Assembly: GCA_009176605.1 (NCBI GenBank)
Contig: SEYY01000772.1
Coordinates: forward strand, 1-64,000
Reading direction: 5' to 3'
Length of the DNA stretch: 64,000 nucleotides
DNA from: Armadillidium nasatum
Lineage: Eukaryota > Arthropoda > Malacostraca > Isopoda > Armadillidiidae
Positions 48,430 to 64,000 of the stretch are shown in pieces (the stretch's first letter is position 1; the number at the start of each line of letters is the position of its first letter). The translations under genes and the position numbers were made by a program. The notes beneath the pieces are model-generated. The model did no database searches and was not told the origin of the DNA. It saw only the letters and a list, made by a program, of their open reading frames with translations.

Positions 48430-51310
48430 CATAGCTAAACATAAATAGTAAAGCAATAACAAATTTCTAGGATGCCTTCATCAAAGAGAAATAGAAATAG
48501 GCATAACAATAACAACATTTTAGAACCTTCTACTTCGGGCATTTCTATAACTTCAGTAGAAGTTGATAATGAAGTACGGGCTAATGAAACTAATAACAGA
48601 GAAACCGAAAGGCCAATTCAACGAACTTCAGAAAGAAGTTCTTCCAGTGAAAGTTCATCTTCCAGAAGTCCGTCACCTCAAAATAGGAAAACTCTTACTA
48701 CCCAAGATTTGCCAAAATTCGATAAGAGAGACATTGAGAAGTGGTTACAGAAAGTAGAATGGTTATACCAGCTTTATTTTGTGAATAAACCTATCGAGAG
48801 AATCCAACTGATGGGACCCCTTTTGCCATCTGTCATTATATCCCAAATTCAACCACCTATAACCGCAAATACTTATGAGGAGCTAACTATGCACCTTCGG
48901 TACGGGAAAGAGTTGCGGACTTGTTTCAACAGAAATTGAAACCTGGTGAAAAACCCTCAGAATATTTAAATCGCATTAGGTTGTCACTTGGAGATTCTGC
49001 ATTTGAAAGTATGATACAAAATAATGAAACAGTCGCAAAAGAAATGTTTCTACAAGTATTACCGGAAGACACAGCAGCAATGCTGGAAGTATTAACAGGA
49101 GATCTATCAATATTTAAAATGGCCGACGCTGCTGATAAATATTTGAGTCGCAGAAGCAGACCATTACCGTAATGATTCTGTTAATGCCATAGCCCATTTT
49201 TCTACAAGAACCAGAGAACTGACACCTCCACCTTCAAATTCCTTCCTCGCTCGCGAAGTGGCTAAACTATCTTCTCAGGTTGCAGAAGTGATTAAAAAAG
49301 TAGACGACCTTTCAACACAGTTTCATAAGATGGACAAAAAGGTGACGAAACTTGAAAATGGTCGGACAAGAGGCTACTCAGACAGGGGCAGGTCACCTTC
49401 AAGATTTAGGCCGGAAGGTCCCCTATGTTTTTATCATTACAAGTATCGAGAAAAAGCTACACGATGTCAAGGAGGTAGTTGTTGATGGGCCCCCAGGGAA
49501 GCCCAACTTTCTACGTCAGGACCATCTCTTTCCACCATAAACATAAAACGGGAAACGAATCATAGGAGTTAACAGCCCCTCAAAAAAGAAATTAAAAAGT
49601 GAAATTTAATAATAAAGTGCAGTGTATAATAGTTAATGATAAAAAGGTCAAAATTAAATATGAAAAATTAAGAAAGGAAGAAGGTAAAAGCTACTCCCTG
49701 GCAAATGAGGTTTATAATATTGCAAATAACGATCCTAATTCATTTCATAATTATATAAATAATATAAAGTATAACAATGTTCAGCTTCATGGGAATGAGA
49801 TTGCTACTGCTGATTTAAAACCATCTGTTTTAAACGAAAGCGTATCCCAGTCTAGTGAACTTGAGCATTGTTCTAAATATAATAGTTTTAAAATTAAAAA
49901 TATGCATTACCAACATGGTGGAAAGCCAGTTTTTGAGCAAGAGCCATCAGCTCTTTGTAAATATACTGCGATGCCAGTTGAAAATGCAAATTTTTATAAG
50001 GGTACAATGACTCCAAAATTTATGAATATTTTACATATGTCTAACACTAATTTAAAACTAAACAGTCTCTATCGTATTTTTTATGCTAATTCCAAAGAGT
50101 TATATATTATCGATTTGGGCAGTAAAGTCTCATGTTTTAAGGCTTCTGAAAAAGATAAAAAGGAACCTATTGGTTTCCTTACTGCTGCTAATGGTACTAA
50201 AATAAATATTTACAATGTTCAAACAAAATTTGTAAATTTTTTGATGCGTAGAGAGTATGAACATACATTTTTAATCTGTGATGTAGTTTCTAATATTTTG
50301 GGGCTTGATTTTTTTAAAAAGTATAATTTTTTATTAGATTTTAGTAATCAAAATTATTGGTGCTCAGTCAGGAAGCTCTTGTGATGTAATTGTAGGTAAT
50401 AAAGTTGAGTCAGTACCCTTAAAAAGAATTAATCATTTTGTTAATGCTACTTTCTCCCCCAAATTGCCTTCCGCGCCTTCTCTTTAATCTATTATTTAAT
50501 TTTAAGGAATTATTTACTGACATATATTTAAATGATAGCTCAGAGTTATGTAATAATGGTAGTACAATGGTAAATGAAAATATGGTTAATGGTAAAAATA
50601 ATGATGGGGGTAGCAATATAAACAATTCTTCCTGTAGGTATAAAAATAATAAAATTAAAAATAATGGTAAATATAGAGGTGAAATAAATAATAGTGATAA
50701 CAGTGTATATAAAAATAAAGTTTTAAAATTTTCCCTTACACCCGCAGAGTATGATGCATTACAAGAGTTAGTCCCTTATAAATTTGATGTAAGAGGACCG
50801 CCAATAAATATAAAAAGCTGAAGAATCTCTGCATGCCTATATGACAAAGCTAAAGTGGAGATAGGCAGGTTAGTTAATGCTGGGGTCTTATCTCCTTCAC
50901 ATTCACCATGGGGGTTTCCAATTTCCGTTTTGCCAAAAGCCTTCAGGTGGAGTTCGCATTGTAGCTGACCTTGAGGCTTCTTAACAAAAGAGCAGTTCGT
51001 GACAATTTTAGCCTTCCCAATTTAGGAGATTTTTCAAACATACTTGCTGGTGCAAAAGTGTTTTCTGTCCTTGATCTTAAGAAGGCCTTCTATAATTTAA
51101 AAGTTCACCCCGATTGTAGAAAGTTTTTAACAATTAACACTCCATATGGAAGTTTTTCGTATAACAGTATAGTTGAAGGTTTTCATTCTAGTCCCACCAG
51201 TTTCACTAAATATATCTCTTTAAGTCTTTCTCTTATTCCTAATATTTTCATCTATATTGATGACATCCTAACACACCTTCTTTGCCAAAAATTTTCATTA
51301 GTATAGCTAA
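48430..51310 (+). pseudogene. Ty3/Gypsy-type LTR-retrotransposon fossil
   Basis: Parts in order: a gag-like region (about 48470-49500; 'KFDKRDIEKWLQKVEWLYQ', 'LKPGEKPSEYLNRIRLSLG'); a protease-like region (about 49600-50380; 'LYRIFYANSKELYIIDLGSK', 'NILGLDFFKKYNFLLDFSN'); and an RT region (about 50700-51300; 'SVLDLKKAFYNLKVHPD', 'IPNIFIYIDDIL'). The composition of the protease section is very AT/Asn-rich. The element is broken, with about half a dozen breaks, and the remainder of pol and the LTRs are not seen. Moderately old. Confidence 0.8.
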
Positions 51311-51555
51311 ACTTGTTTAATTCAAAATTACAAAAAAAAAAAAAATTATTCATCATCTTCATGAATATTCATCATTCATTCGTCTCTGAAAAGAAGTAAT
51401 TAAAATATTTGTTTTTTGAAATATTAGCATCTTGAACCGGAATTAATTTTTTTTTATATCGGTAGCTACTCCTACATCTAATCTTATCCAGTAAAAGTTC
51501 ATTCGTTACTCTTCTAAAAACAATACTCCAACCATTATATATATATATGTATTAT

Positions 51556-53084
51556 CCCCTCAAAATTGTCGCACTACGGCTGAAGGTTCTAAATATAGGA
51601 GCTTCATACAATTTTTTACGTTACGTGCATGTGAACAGGTATCCCGTACATACGTTTACTCTTAAGTTACAGCGATAGGAAGACGGTGTTATAATAAGAT
51701 GCCAATTGCCATAGAAATGTATGAATTGAGAAACAAACGAACTCCAATTGTGATTGGTTGTAGTTGTTAACCTTAATATATCACTGTCGCGGATTGGTAG
51801 TTTAATCGTTTACGGTAGTGGAAATAATCAGAAGATCTACCCGTCCCGTCATTTGTCACGTGATTAATGTGTGCAAATAGTGACATTGCAACAGAGGGCC
51901 ACAGCCATAGTTACCTTGGACGTAGGTTCAACGTTGAACATACAAGTATCAGAAGAGTCGTACATCGGTGCTAGGAGACCAACGAATACCGTAGACGACA
52001 GGGGCAAGGCAGACCAAGCTCGACAATACCTCGTGAAGGCCGATTTATAAGGCTACTCACAGTGCGGGAGCATCTTCATAGCAGCAAGAAACCTCCAGAA
52101 ACAGTTGGCGCAGTACATGGAAAACGTATAAGTGCTGATACGGTTCTCAGATGGCTTCGCATAAACGGGTTTCGGCCACAAAGGTCTGGAAGAGGGCCAT
52201 TTCTCACGAAAGATCATCGTACAACGATATCCTTTGTCCATTGGCCATTTCGCCAGTGGGGACGTGTCCTATTTAAAGACGAGTCCAGATTCAATCTCCA
52301 TAGTTCCGACTAACGTCAAAGGGTGTATCAGCAGCCCAACGGAAAATACGCAGCGTGTAAAATTAAAGGTTAGGTGCCATATGGTGGTGGGTTGGTCATA
52401 GTGTGGGGAGATATTTCTCTAACCGCCCGTACAAACCTCTGCATCCTTCGTGAAGGGTTCCCTGACCGTCGAACAATAAATTACAAAAATCCTTGAACCT
52501 TATAAAATACCTAATACGCCATACATCGATTCGGGGTTCATCCTTATGAAAGAAAATACTTGGCATCCAGGTGTGCTCACGAGTACCTACAGTAGTGAAG
52601 ATTCAAATCGACAAGTTCCAAAGGTCTTCAGAAATTTGGACCTAAATCCCATCGAGCATGTGTGGGAAATGTTGGAATGAGCACTACGACAGCTCAACCC
52701 ACTACCAATGACGCTGAATGAACTTCGGCAGACCTTAGTCGACCTATGGAACGCGATCCATTAGTATAATAGACGGAACATTATATCCAGCATGGAATGA
52801 TGATCCTAATCCATCATTACGTCGAGAGGTGGTGATATATGGTAATGGAGAACCATCAACACATCCAATAAACAACCCATATACCTACAGGTTCATTCAC
52901 GTTTTGCGCATTAAACCTCTGTCTCCATGTATAGTTTTTGAAGAGACCGTTCCCATATCCCTTTGCATACTATCTGTGTATGTTGTAACTCTCGACATTT
53001 ATGAACAATACTAAACATATCGTGATCTATATCCTTTCAAGCTATTATGTTCCTTATGTTCAGTGGTACGATAATTTTGCGAGG
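51556..53084 (+). mobile_element. Tc1-like DNA transposon
   Basis: Candidate terminal inverted repeats: left 'CCTCAAAATTGTCGCACTAC' near 51557 and right (reverse complement) 'CCTCGCAAAATTATCGTACC' ending near 53084. The enclosed length is about 1.5 kb, usual for Tc1 elements, and a decayed transposase fills the middle. Similarity between the ends is imperfect, so the copy is old. Confidence 0.65.
51890..52790 (+). pseudogene. Tc1-like transposase, decayed
   Basis: The DNA-binding part is seen as 'YLGRRFNVEHTSIRRVV' followed by a Gly-Arg-Pro-Ser hinge. Next 'HGKRISADTVLRWLRINGFR' (52110-52170) and 'RQWGRVLFKDESRFNLHSSD', whose KDESRF carries the first catalytic Asp. The last catalytic residue is the Glu in 'DLNPIEHVWEMLE' (about 52640-52680), followed by 'ALRQLNPLPMTLNELRQTL'. 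Stops at about 51975, 52050 and 52312 plus several frame changes disable it. The DDE transposase of this family cuts and pastes at TA sites. Confidence 0.85.
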
Positions 53085-53150
53085 TAGCATATTTCAATTT
53101 CAGAAATGCATTGAACGTTGTGTCAAGTAGAAAGATGACATTGAAAATCT

Positions 53151-53152
<2 letters not shown>

Positions 53153-53234
<82 letters not shown>
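53153..53234. repeat. (TA)n microsatellite
   Basis: To its left, 53101-53152 repeats the text found at 53570-53622 ('GCATTGAACGTTGTGTC'). Confidence 0.95.
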
Positions 53235-53236
<2 letters not shown>

Positions 53237-53237
<1 letters not shown>

Positions 53238-53650
53238 GGAGAGTAACTCAGAAATTTGACGTGCAGAAAGAGACTAGAGAGAATTAGGGTGAACGAAAGA
53301 CCTGATAAGACGAAAAGACCTAGACTCCATCTTTTCCAGAGCATCATGAGTGGAACCATCCCAGATCTGTGAAACGTACTCCATGTACAATGAAAACAGC
53401 ACACCTATGAAAACTAAGCATATTTCGAAGGAGCCCCAGAACATTCAACCTCACAGAAGCTTATTTTGAAAGAGAAGTATTGTGATCCTTCCATGAAAGA
53501 TTACGACTTACGAGAAAAAGACATAGCGAGAATATTAAAGACAGACGAAGGTTTGAATCTAAATGTCAGAATTGCATTGAACGTTGTGTCTTGTAGGAAC
53601 ATGACATTGAAAATCTCCATATTTTCTTTGCTCTCTGCGAGAAAGACAAG
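53237..53650 (-). mobile_element. LINE-A-like fragment
   Basis: Minus-strand text around 53400-53320 matches the post-RT region ('MEYVSQIWDGSTHDALEKME'-like) of LINE-A. The remainder to 53650 resembles the thumb region but is diverged. No useful frame. Confidence 0.55.
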
Positions 53651-53697
53651 AGGTTGACTACTCCAGTATCGCTATCCCAGCTTTAATAATTGTTGTT

Positions 53698-54048
<351 letters not shown>

Positions 54049-54049
54049 A

Positions 54050-54492
<443 letters not shown>

Positions 54493-54787
54493 TTCACCCT
54501 TTTTCTCTTGTTCTTTTTATGAGTATTTAAATTTAGGGTGAACTATGATGGATATAATTTTTTTTTTTTTTTTTAAGTAAGTCAATTTTAATTTTATATT
54601 TAAATTTGTTTGTATCAGATATTTTATAAAATTGGTATGACAAAAAAACTGAGATATTTGAAACATCTTTCTAACATACTACCAAACTACGTTCGCTATG
54701 ACACATCATTGTAAGATTCATTGTAAGAATATACATAAATTCTCTAAAAATTTTATTTAATGATTAACAATTCTTTCACTTTTTCAG

Positions 54788-54928
54788 CCTCATAATGGCG
54801 TTGGTTTCCTCGGACAAGGATTTTTGGAAATGCCTTCTAAAGTTCTTAGAAAAGACTCTAATTTTGGCTTTTCCTTTAAGACAATGGAGTCAGATGCTTT
54901 ATTAATGGTATCCACGTTTGTTGGACAG
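54788..54928 (+). CDS. Laminin-alpha-like gene, LG-domain exon 4
   Basis: The acceptor 'TTCTTTCACTTTTTCAG' precedes 54788 and the donor CAG|GTAAAT lies at 54929; 141 bases, phase 0 both ends. It encodes 'PHNGVGFLGQGFLEMPSKVL' 'RKDSNFGFSFKTMESDALLM' 'VSTFVGQ'. The pattern 'GFLGQGFLEMPS' then 'FGFSFKTMESDALLM' is the opening of an LG module (FxGxGYxExP..., xxFxFRTxxPDALLL). It follows exon 3 in phase after a 16.2-kb intron that holds LINE-A copies, repeat D, a Gypsy fossil and a Tc1 element. Confidence 0.9.
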
Positions 54929-55175
54929 GTAAATACGGAGCATAATTAATTAACTTTCAGTTTATGTTGGTTTCAGTTTATTTATCTGTTCTATAATTTC
55001 ATTACATGTAACGATGTAACGAAATTATTGTACTCATATTTCTCAAACTTGATGTAACTGGAATAATGATTTTGATAGATTAATTGATTATTAATATTTG
55101 ATATCCTAATTAAAATGCTTTAGTTGGTTATATTTAAATGGGTTATTTTAAAAGATTTTTTTCCTTTAATTAAAG

Positions 55176-55220
55176 GATGAAGGTGATCTTTGGTCTTCGG
55201 TGACACCAGCTTCAACTACA
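55176..55220 (+). CDS. Laminin-alpha-like gene, probable micro-exon 4b
   Basis: A 45-base open stretch with the acceptor 'TTTTCCTTTAATTAAAG' and the donor ACA|GTAATA (the same donor hexamer as exon 3). It keeps phase 0 and would insert 'DEGDLWSSVTPASTT' between 'STFVGQ' and 'PRIGGAPNPPDYYSV'. The position corresponds to a surface loop between two LG strands. It could be alternatively spliced, or a chance open stretch. Confidence 0.5.
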
Positions 55221-55429
55221 GTAATAATTCCATTTCCTGTAAACTAAAACTAGGGTAGAAAGGAATAACTACTAATTTGAGTAATATTTGGTGTTTTTCT
55301 AACTTTTCTAACACTCTTAACGATTTGATTCGAACAGCTTTTCCTATTTAAAAATGAAATATTTAAATATTCTGCTTAATCTAATTTCTTTCTTTATTTG
55401 GCTATCTGCATATACTAATGCTGAAAATA

Positions 55430-58402
<2,973 letters not shown>

Positions 58403-58661
58403 GTTTCATGGGAGGAAATGGCATTATGCAAAGTATTAATATTATTAGTCATTGTAGACAAAGAAGATTAAATAACATAACGTGTCCTGTTTAATTTATT
58501 TTTCTAAGAAAATGACATTAATAACAAAAATTTTGTCTGATTCTTATGTCGATGTATTTCTAATTTTGTCGTAAATATAAATCTTCATTTCTACAACTTG
58601 GAAAGATTTAAAATAAAACTTTTATTGATCAACTGTTACTTCTGCATATTGACATTTTTTC

Positions 58662-58762
<101 letters not shown>

Positions 58763-58959
58763 TATGTGTGTGCTTGTGCATGAGAATGGTTCCAGTAGCT
58801 TATTAGATTACTAACATCATTTTAATTTTATTGGCAAAAGATTAATGCATATTATCGAATACATAGTTTATTATTTATTGATACTTGTTATTTAGTATAT
58901 TGCATATTTAATAACTTTTATTAAGTAACTTAGATATAAATATAGATTTTTTTTCGTAG

Positions 58960-59129
58960 CCAAGGATAGGAGGCGCTCCAAATCCTCCAGATTATTACTC
59001 TGTTTCTCTCGTTGAGGGTCATTTGGACATTTGGCTTTTCGCTGGCTCAGAAAAACATAGAATCATTTCGCAAGAACGTTTTAATGACGGGAAGCTACAT
59101 TCTTTTTTTGCTATCAAACAAAACAGGAA
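58960..59129 (+). CDS. Laminin-alpha-like gene, LG-domain exon 5
   Basis: The acceptor 'TTTTTTTTCGTAG' precedes 58960 and the donor GGAA|GTAAGA lies at 59130; 170 bases, phase 0 in, phase 2 out. It encodes 'PRIGGAPNPPDYYSVSLVEG' 'HLDIWLFAGSEKHRIISQER' 'FNDGKLHSFFAIKQNRK'. 'DYYSVSLVEGHLDIWLFAG' and 'FNDGKLHSFFAIKQNRK' are the central strands of an LG domain (the typical YxxLxLxxGxLxxxxxxG...YNDGxWHxVxxxRxxRx). It continues the module opened by exon 4. The next exon was not found in the remaining 4.9 kb. Confidence 0.9.
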
Positions 59130-59287
59130 GTAAGATTTTTTATTTTCTTTTTTTTTTTCTAGGCAGCTGAAGGTTATTTAATTTTATTCATGATTTAACT
59201 TTTAAAAATGTTTGTTGCTTACTTTATTGCAGTAACTAGTTTTCTTATTACTAATTATATATTTAAACTATAAACAGACCCAACAAG

Positions 59288-59412
<125 letters not shown>

Positions 59413-59444
59413 TATATTAACAAACATTAATGTTTGTTAATATA
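59413..59444. repeat. Perfect 32-base palindrome
   Basis: TATATTAACAAACATT followed immediately by its exact reverse complement, with no spacer. Confidence 0.9.
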
Positions 59445-59454
59445 TATATGTAAA

Positions 59455-62366
<2,912 letters not shown>

Positions 62367-62556
62367 TACCATTCACCTTTCCCACTCTCGTGGGGTAGTG
62401 CCCGTCACAGTTCGCTCACACAAACACTCTATCTCCCCTCACCCCTCACGACTGCCCTCCATCTCACTCTGTCCTCCGCGACTCTCCTACCTTCTTCCAC
62501 ATTCAAACCTCTCCCCCCCTAATATCTCCCTCACCCTATCCATCCACCTCCAACGA
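62367..62556 (-). mobile_element. LINE-C 3'-terminal fragment
   Basis: Nearly matches 18530-18720 ('ACCATTCACCTTTCCCACTC', 'GTGCCCGTCACAGTTCGCTC', 'CTCTGTCCTCCGCGACTCTC' on the + strand). It is 5'-truncated at about 62556. The 62557-63000 stretch after it is AT-rich with nothing recognised. Confidence 0.8.
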
Positions 62557-63094
62557 ACTGTACACTTTCCACTTGCTGTGCTTTTCTTTTGATGCATCTT
62601 GTATGAGATCACGTTTAGTGACATTAATTAATAATAATTGTGTAATAAATTACTTTTAATAAATTACAACAAATATTATATTATTCGACAATCAGTTTAT
62701 CAGAGGGTTTGTTTTGATCTGTCCAGGCCTTTAAATTGGCTAAAAGTTGAAAGAGTGACGCTCATTGCTGTTCTGTGAACCCACTTTAAAATTTATTTCA
62801 GTTATATATGAAATCTTGGAATAGCAAGTTGCAATTCTAAATTCTTGATTTCTACTATATTTCAATGTTGTTGTTTATTGTATTTGTTTCCAGTCACCAT
62901 CCTCTTATAATACGTTTATTATAAGTTGTAAAAAATGTCAACGAGTAAAGTTATTCTTGTTGGTTAAATGTCGAACTAAATTTCCGATAGTAAACTTCCA
63001 TCAAATCGAAATTGCTTATGTGTACTTTTTTGTAATATGAGATTCGTAAAGTTACCTTTGTGATAGATAAGTGTTTCGTGTTTTGGAAGAAAGC

Positions 63095-64000
63095 GCGAAT
63101 TCACCATCAGGGTTATTTAAACTGCGAAAAAAGTTGTTTGCAAACTGACAACAATTGTCCAAGAGCAAGAACAGAAACAGTGATTTATGCAGGCAGAGAA
63201 AAAACAAATTTAAAGTACTAGATGACTTATTAGAAATGATGAAGATTCCCGAGGACAAGGAATTTTTAATATTGCGAAGAAAATGGGGCAACCCTTGATA
63301 CATGATTTGGAAAGATACTATCCTTGCCGTTCTTGAGAAAAAGTCAGAATTACGAAATCAGAAAGAAGCTAAAAGAGAAAATATGCATATCAATTTGGAC
63401 GTTGGAGAACATTCACGACATATTGAAACAGAATATATTGAGGAAGGCAAGATCAAAATATATATTTAATATTTACATAGGTCATAATTTTATATATTTG
63501 TACTTGTCATATATATTTTAAAATAGATCCTCTCCTGTTTCATATAATAAGCCCTTAATACAATACAATAATAGATTCAAAGAAATTCCTTAGTCGAAGT
63601 TGCGGATCCTGTAACTACAGAAGAGTCAGATAATGAAGACATCGAATTGCAAGTCATTTCAAGTCATTGTAGTTTGTAGTCGACTTCAGATGATAAGATG
63701 GTGTTTTTGATGTAAGAGCAAAGAAAAGAGCCAGAAAACAATTTTTAACTGCGCGACTTTCAGCAACTCTGGATAGGTGCAAAATAAGTGATACAGATAG
63801 CTGTCACATATTATCAGCAACTGTAGAAACTATTTCACTAAATCCAGTGACTATATCAAACAGATCTACTTTGAGAAATGAGAGACAATAAATAGTTTCG
63901 CAAACAAACAGCAATGAAAATAAAAAGCTCATTTTTAGAATTAAATTTAAAATTTTGCAGTAATTCACTGGGACTTGAAATTCCTTCCAGCTTTAACTGG
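63095..64000 (+). pseudogene. T2-related transposase fragment, runs off the window
   Basis: 'KVLDDLLEMMKIPEDKEFLI' at about 63210 parallels 'LEDIFDIARKD...FEDKNFLI' of T2. 'AVLEKKSELRNQKEAKREN' at about 63325 parallels 'KTAKRKREDRKAAFERA'. 'FLTARLSATLDRCKISDTDS' and 'CHILSATVETISLNPVTISN' at about 63745-63850 parallel T2 'ATLAATAKSLGIRADNVPSK'. Stops and frame changes are frequent. It is a different, diverged member of the same family. A terminal inverted repeat was not found. Confidence 0.5.

Overview
This is animal nuclear DNA, most likely from an arthropod (a crustacean or chelicerate is my best guess). It is AT-rich and packed with long (TA)n microsatellites, about 4 kb in roughly 30 tracts. 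Nearly everything else is mobile-element debris: non-LTR retrotransposons (LINEs), Penelope-like elements, DNA transposons and virus-like fossils. The one host gene is a + strand laminin-alpha-like gene, seen as five clear exons plus one probable micro-exon (18218-18371, 37947-38079, 38427-38553, 54788-54928, 55176-55220, 58960-59129). They encode laminin G (LG) domain sequence. Reading phase matches across every junction, and donors and acceptors are standard. Two of its introns are about 19.6 and 16.2 kb because they are filled with transposons.

Labels used here: LINE-A and LINE-B are two related Jockey/CR1/I-group LINEs with an APE endonuclease, a reverse transcriptase (RT) and a 'WNSLPSSVF'-type C-terminus. 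LINE-C is an RTE-like LINE with a 'YGCETW' C-terminal domain. D is an unknown interspersed repeat. T2 is a TIR transposon with an unusual transposase. PLE means Penelope-like element.

Layout. 0-3.6 kb: LINE-B 3' end, a decayed PLE, then a near-perfect palindrome of a second PLE with GIY-YIG endonuclease. 3.9-12 kb: a decayed Polinton/adintovirus-like fossil split by a LINE-B insertion (5.26-8.73 kb). 12-14 kb: unassigned. 14.5-17.9 kb: LINE-A. 18.2 kb: laminin exon 1. 18.5-22 kb: LINE-C on the minus strand. 22.5-24.9 kb: LINE-A up to a 100-N gap. 25-27.6 kb: BEL/Pao gag-protease fossil with a minisatellite leader. 29.2-31.2 kb: a GC-richer duplicated island with CRE-like sites. 31.6-37.6 kb: LINE pieces and repeat D. 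37.9-38.6 kb: exons 2-3. 39-48 kb: LINE-A copies and repeat D. 48.4-51.3 kb: Ty3/Gypsy fossil. 51.5-53.1 kb: Tc1-like transposon. 54.8-55.2 kb: exons 4 and 4b. 55.6-58.3 kb: T2. 59 kb: exon 5. 59.5-62.2 kb: LINE-B on the minus strand. 62.4 kb: LINE-C tail. 63-64 kb: a T2-like fragment running off the window.

The most striking pattern is that nearly every LINE, PLE, T2 or D boundary sits directly on a (TA)n tract, at 5' ends as well as 3' ends. Possible causes are insertion targeting of TA microsatellites, (TA)n tails, or recombination between tracts. No CRISPR, rRNA or tRNA was recognised.
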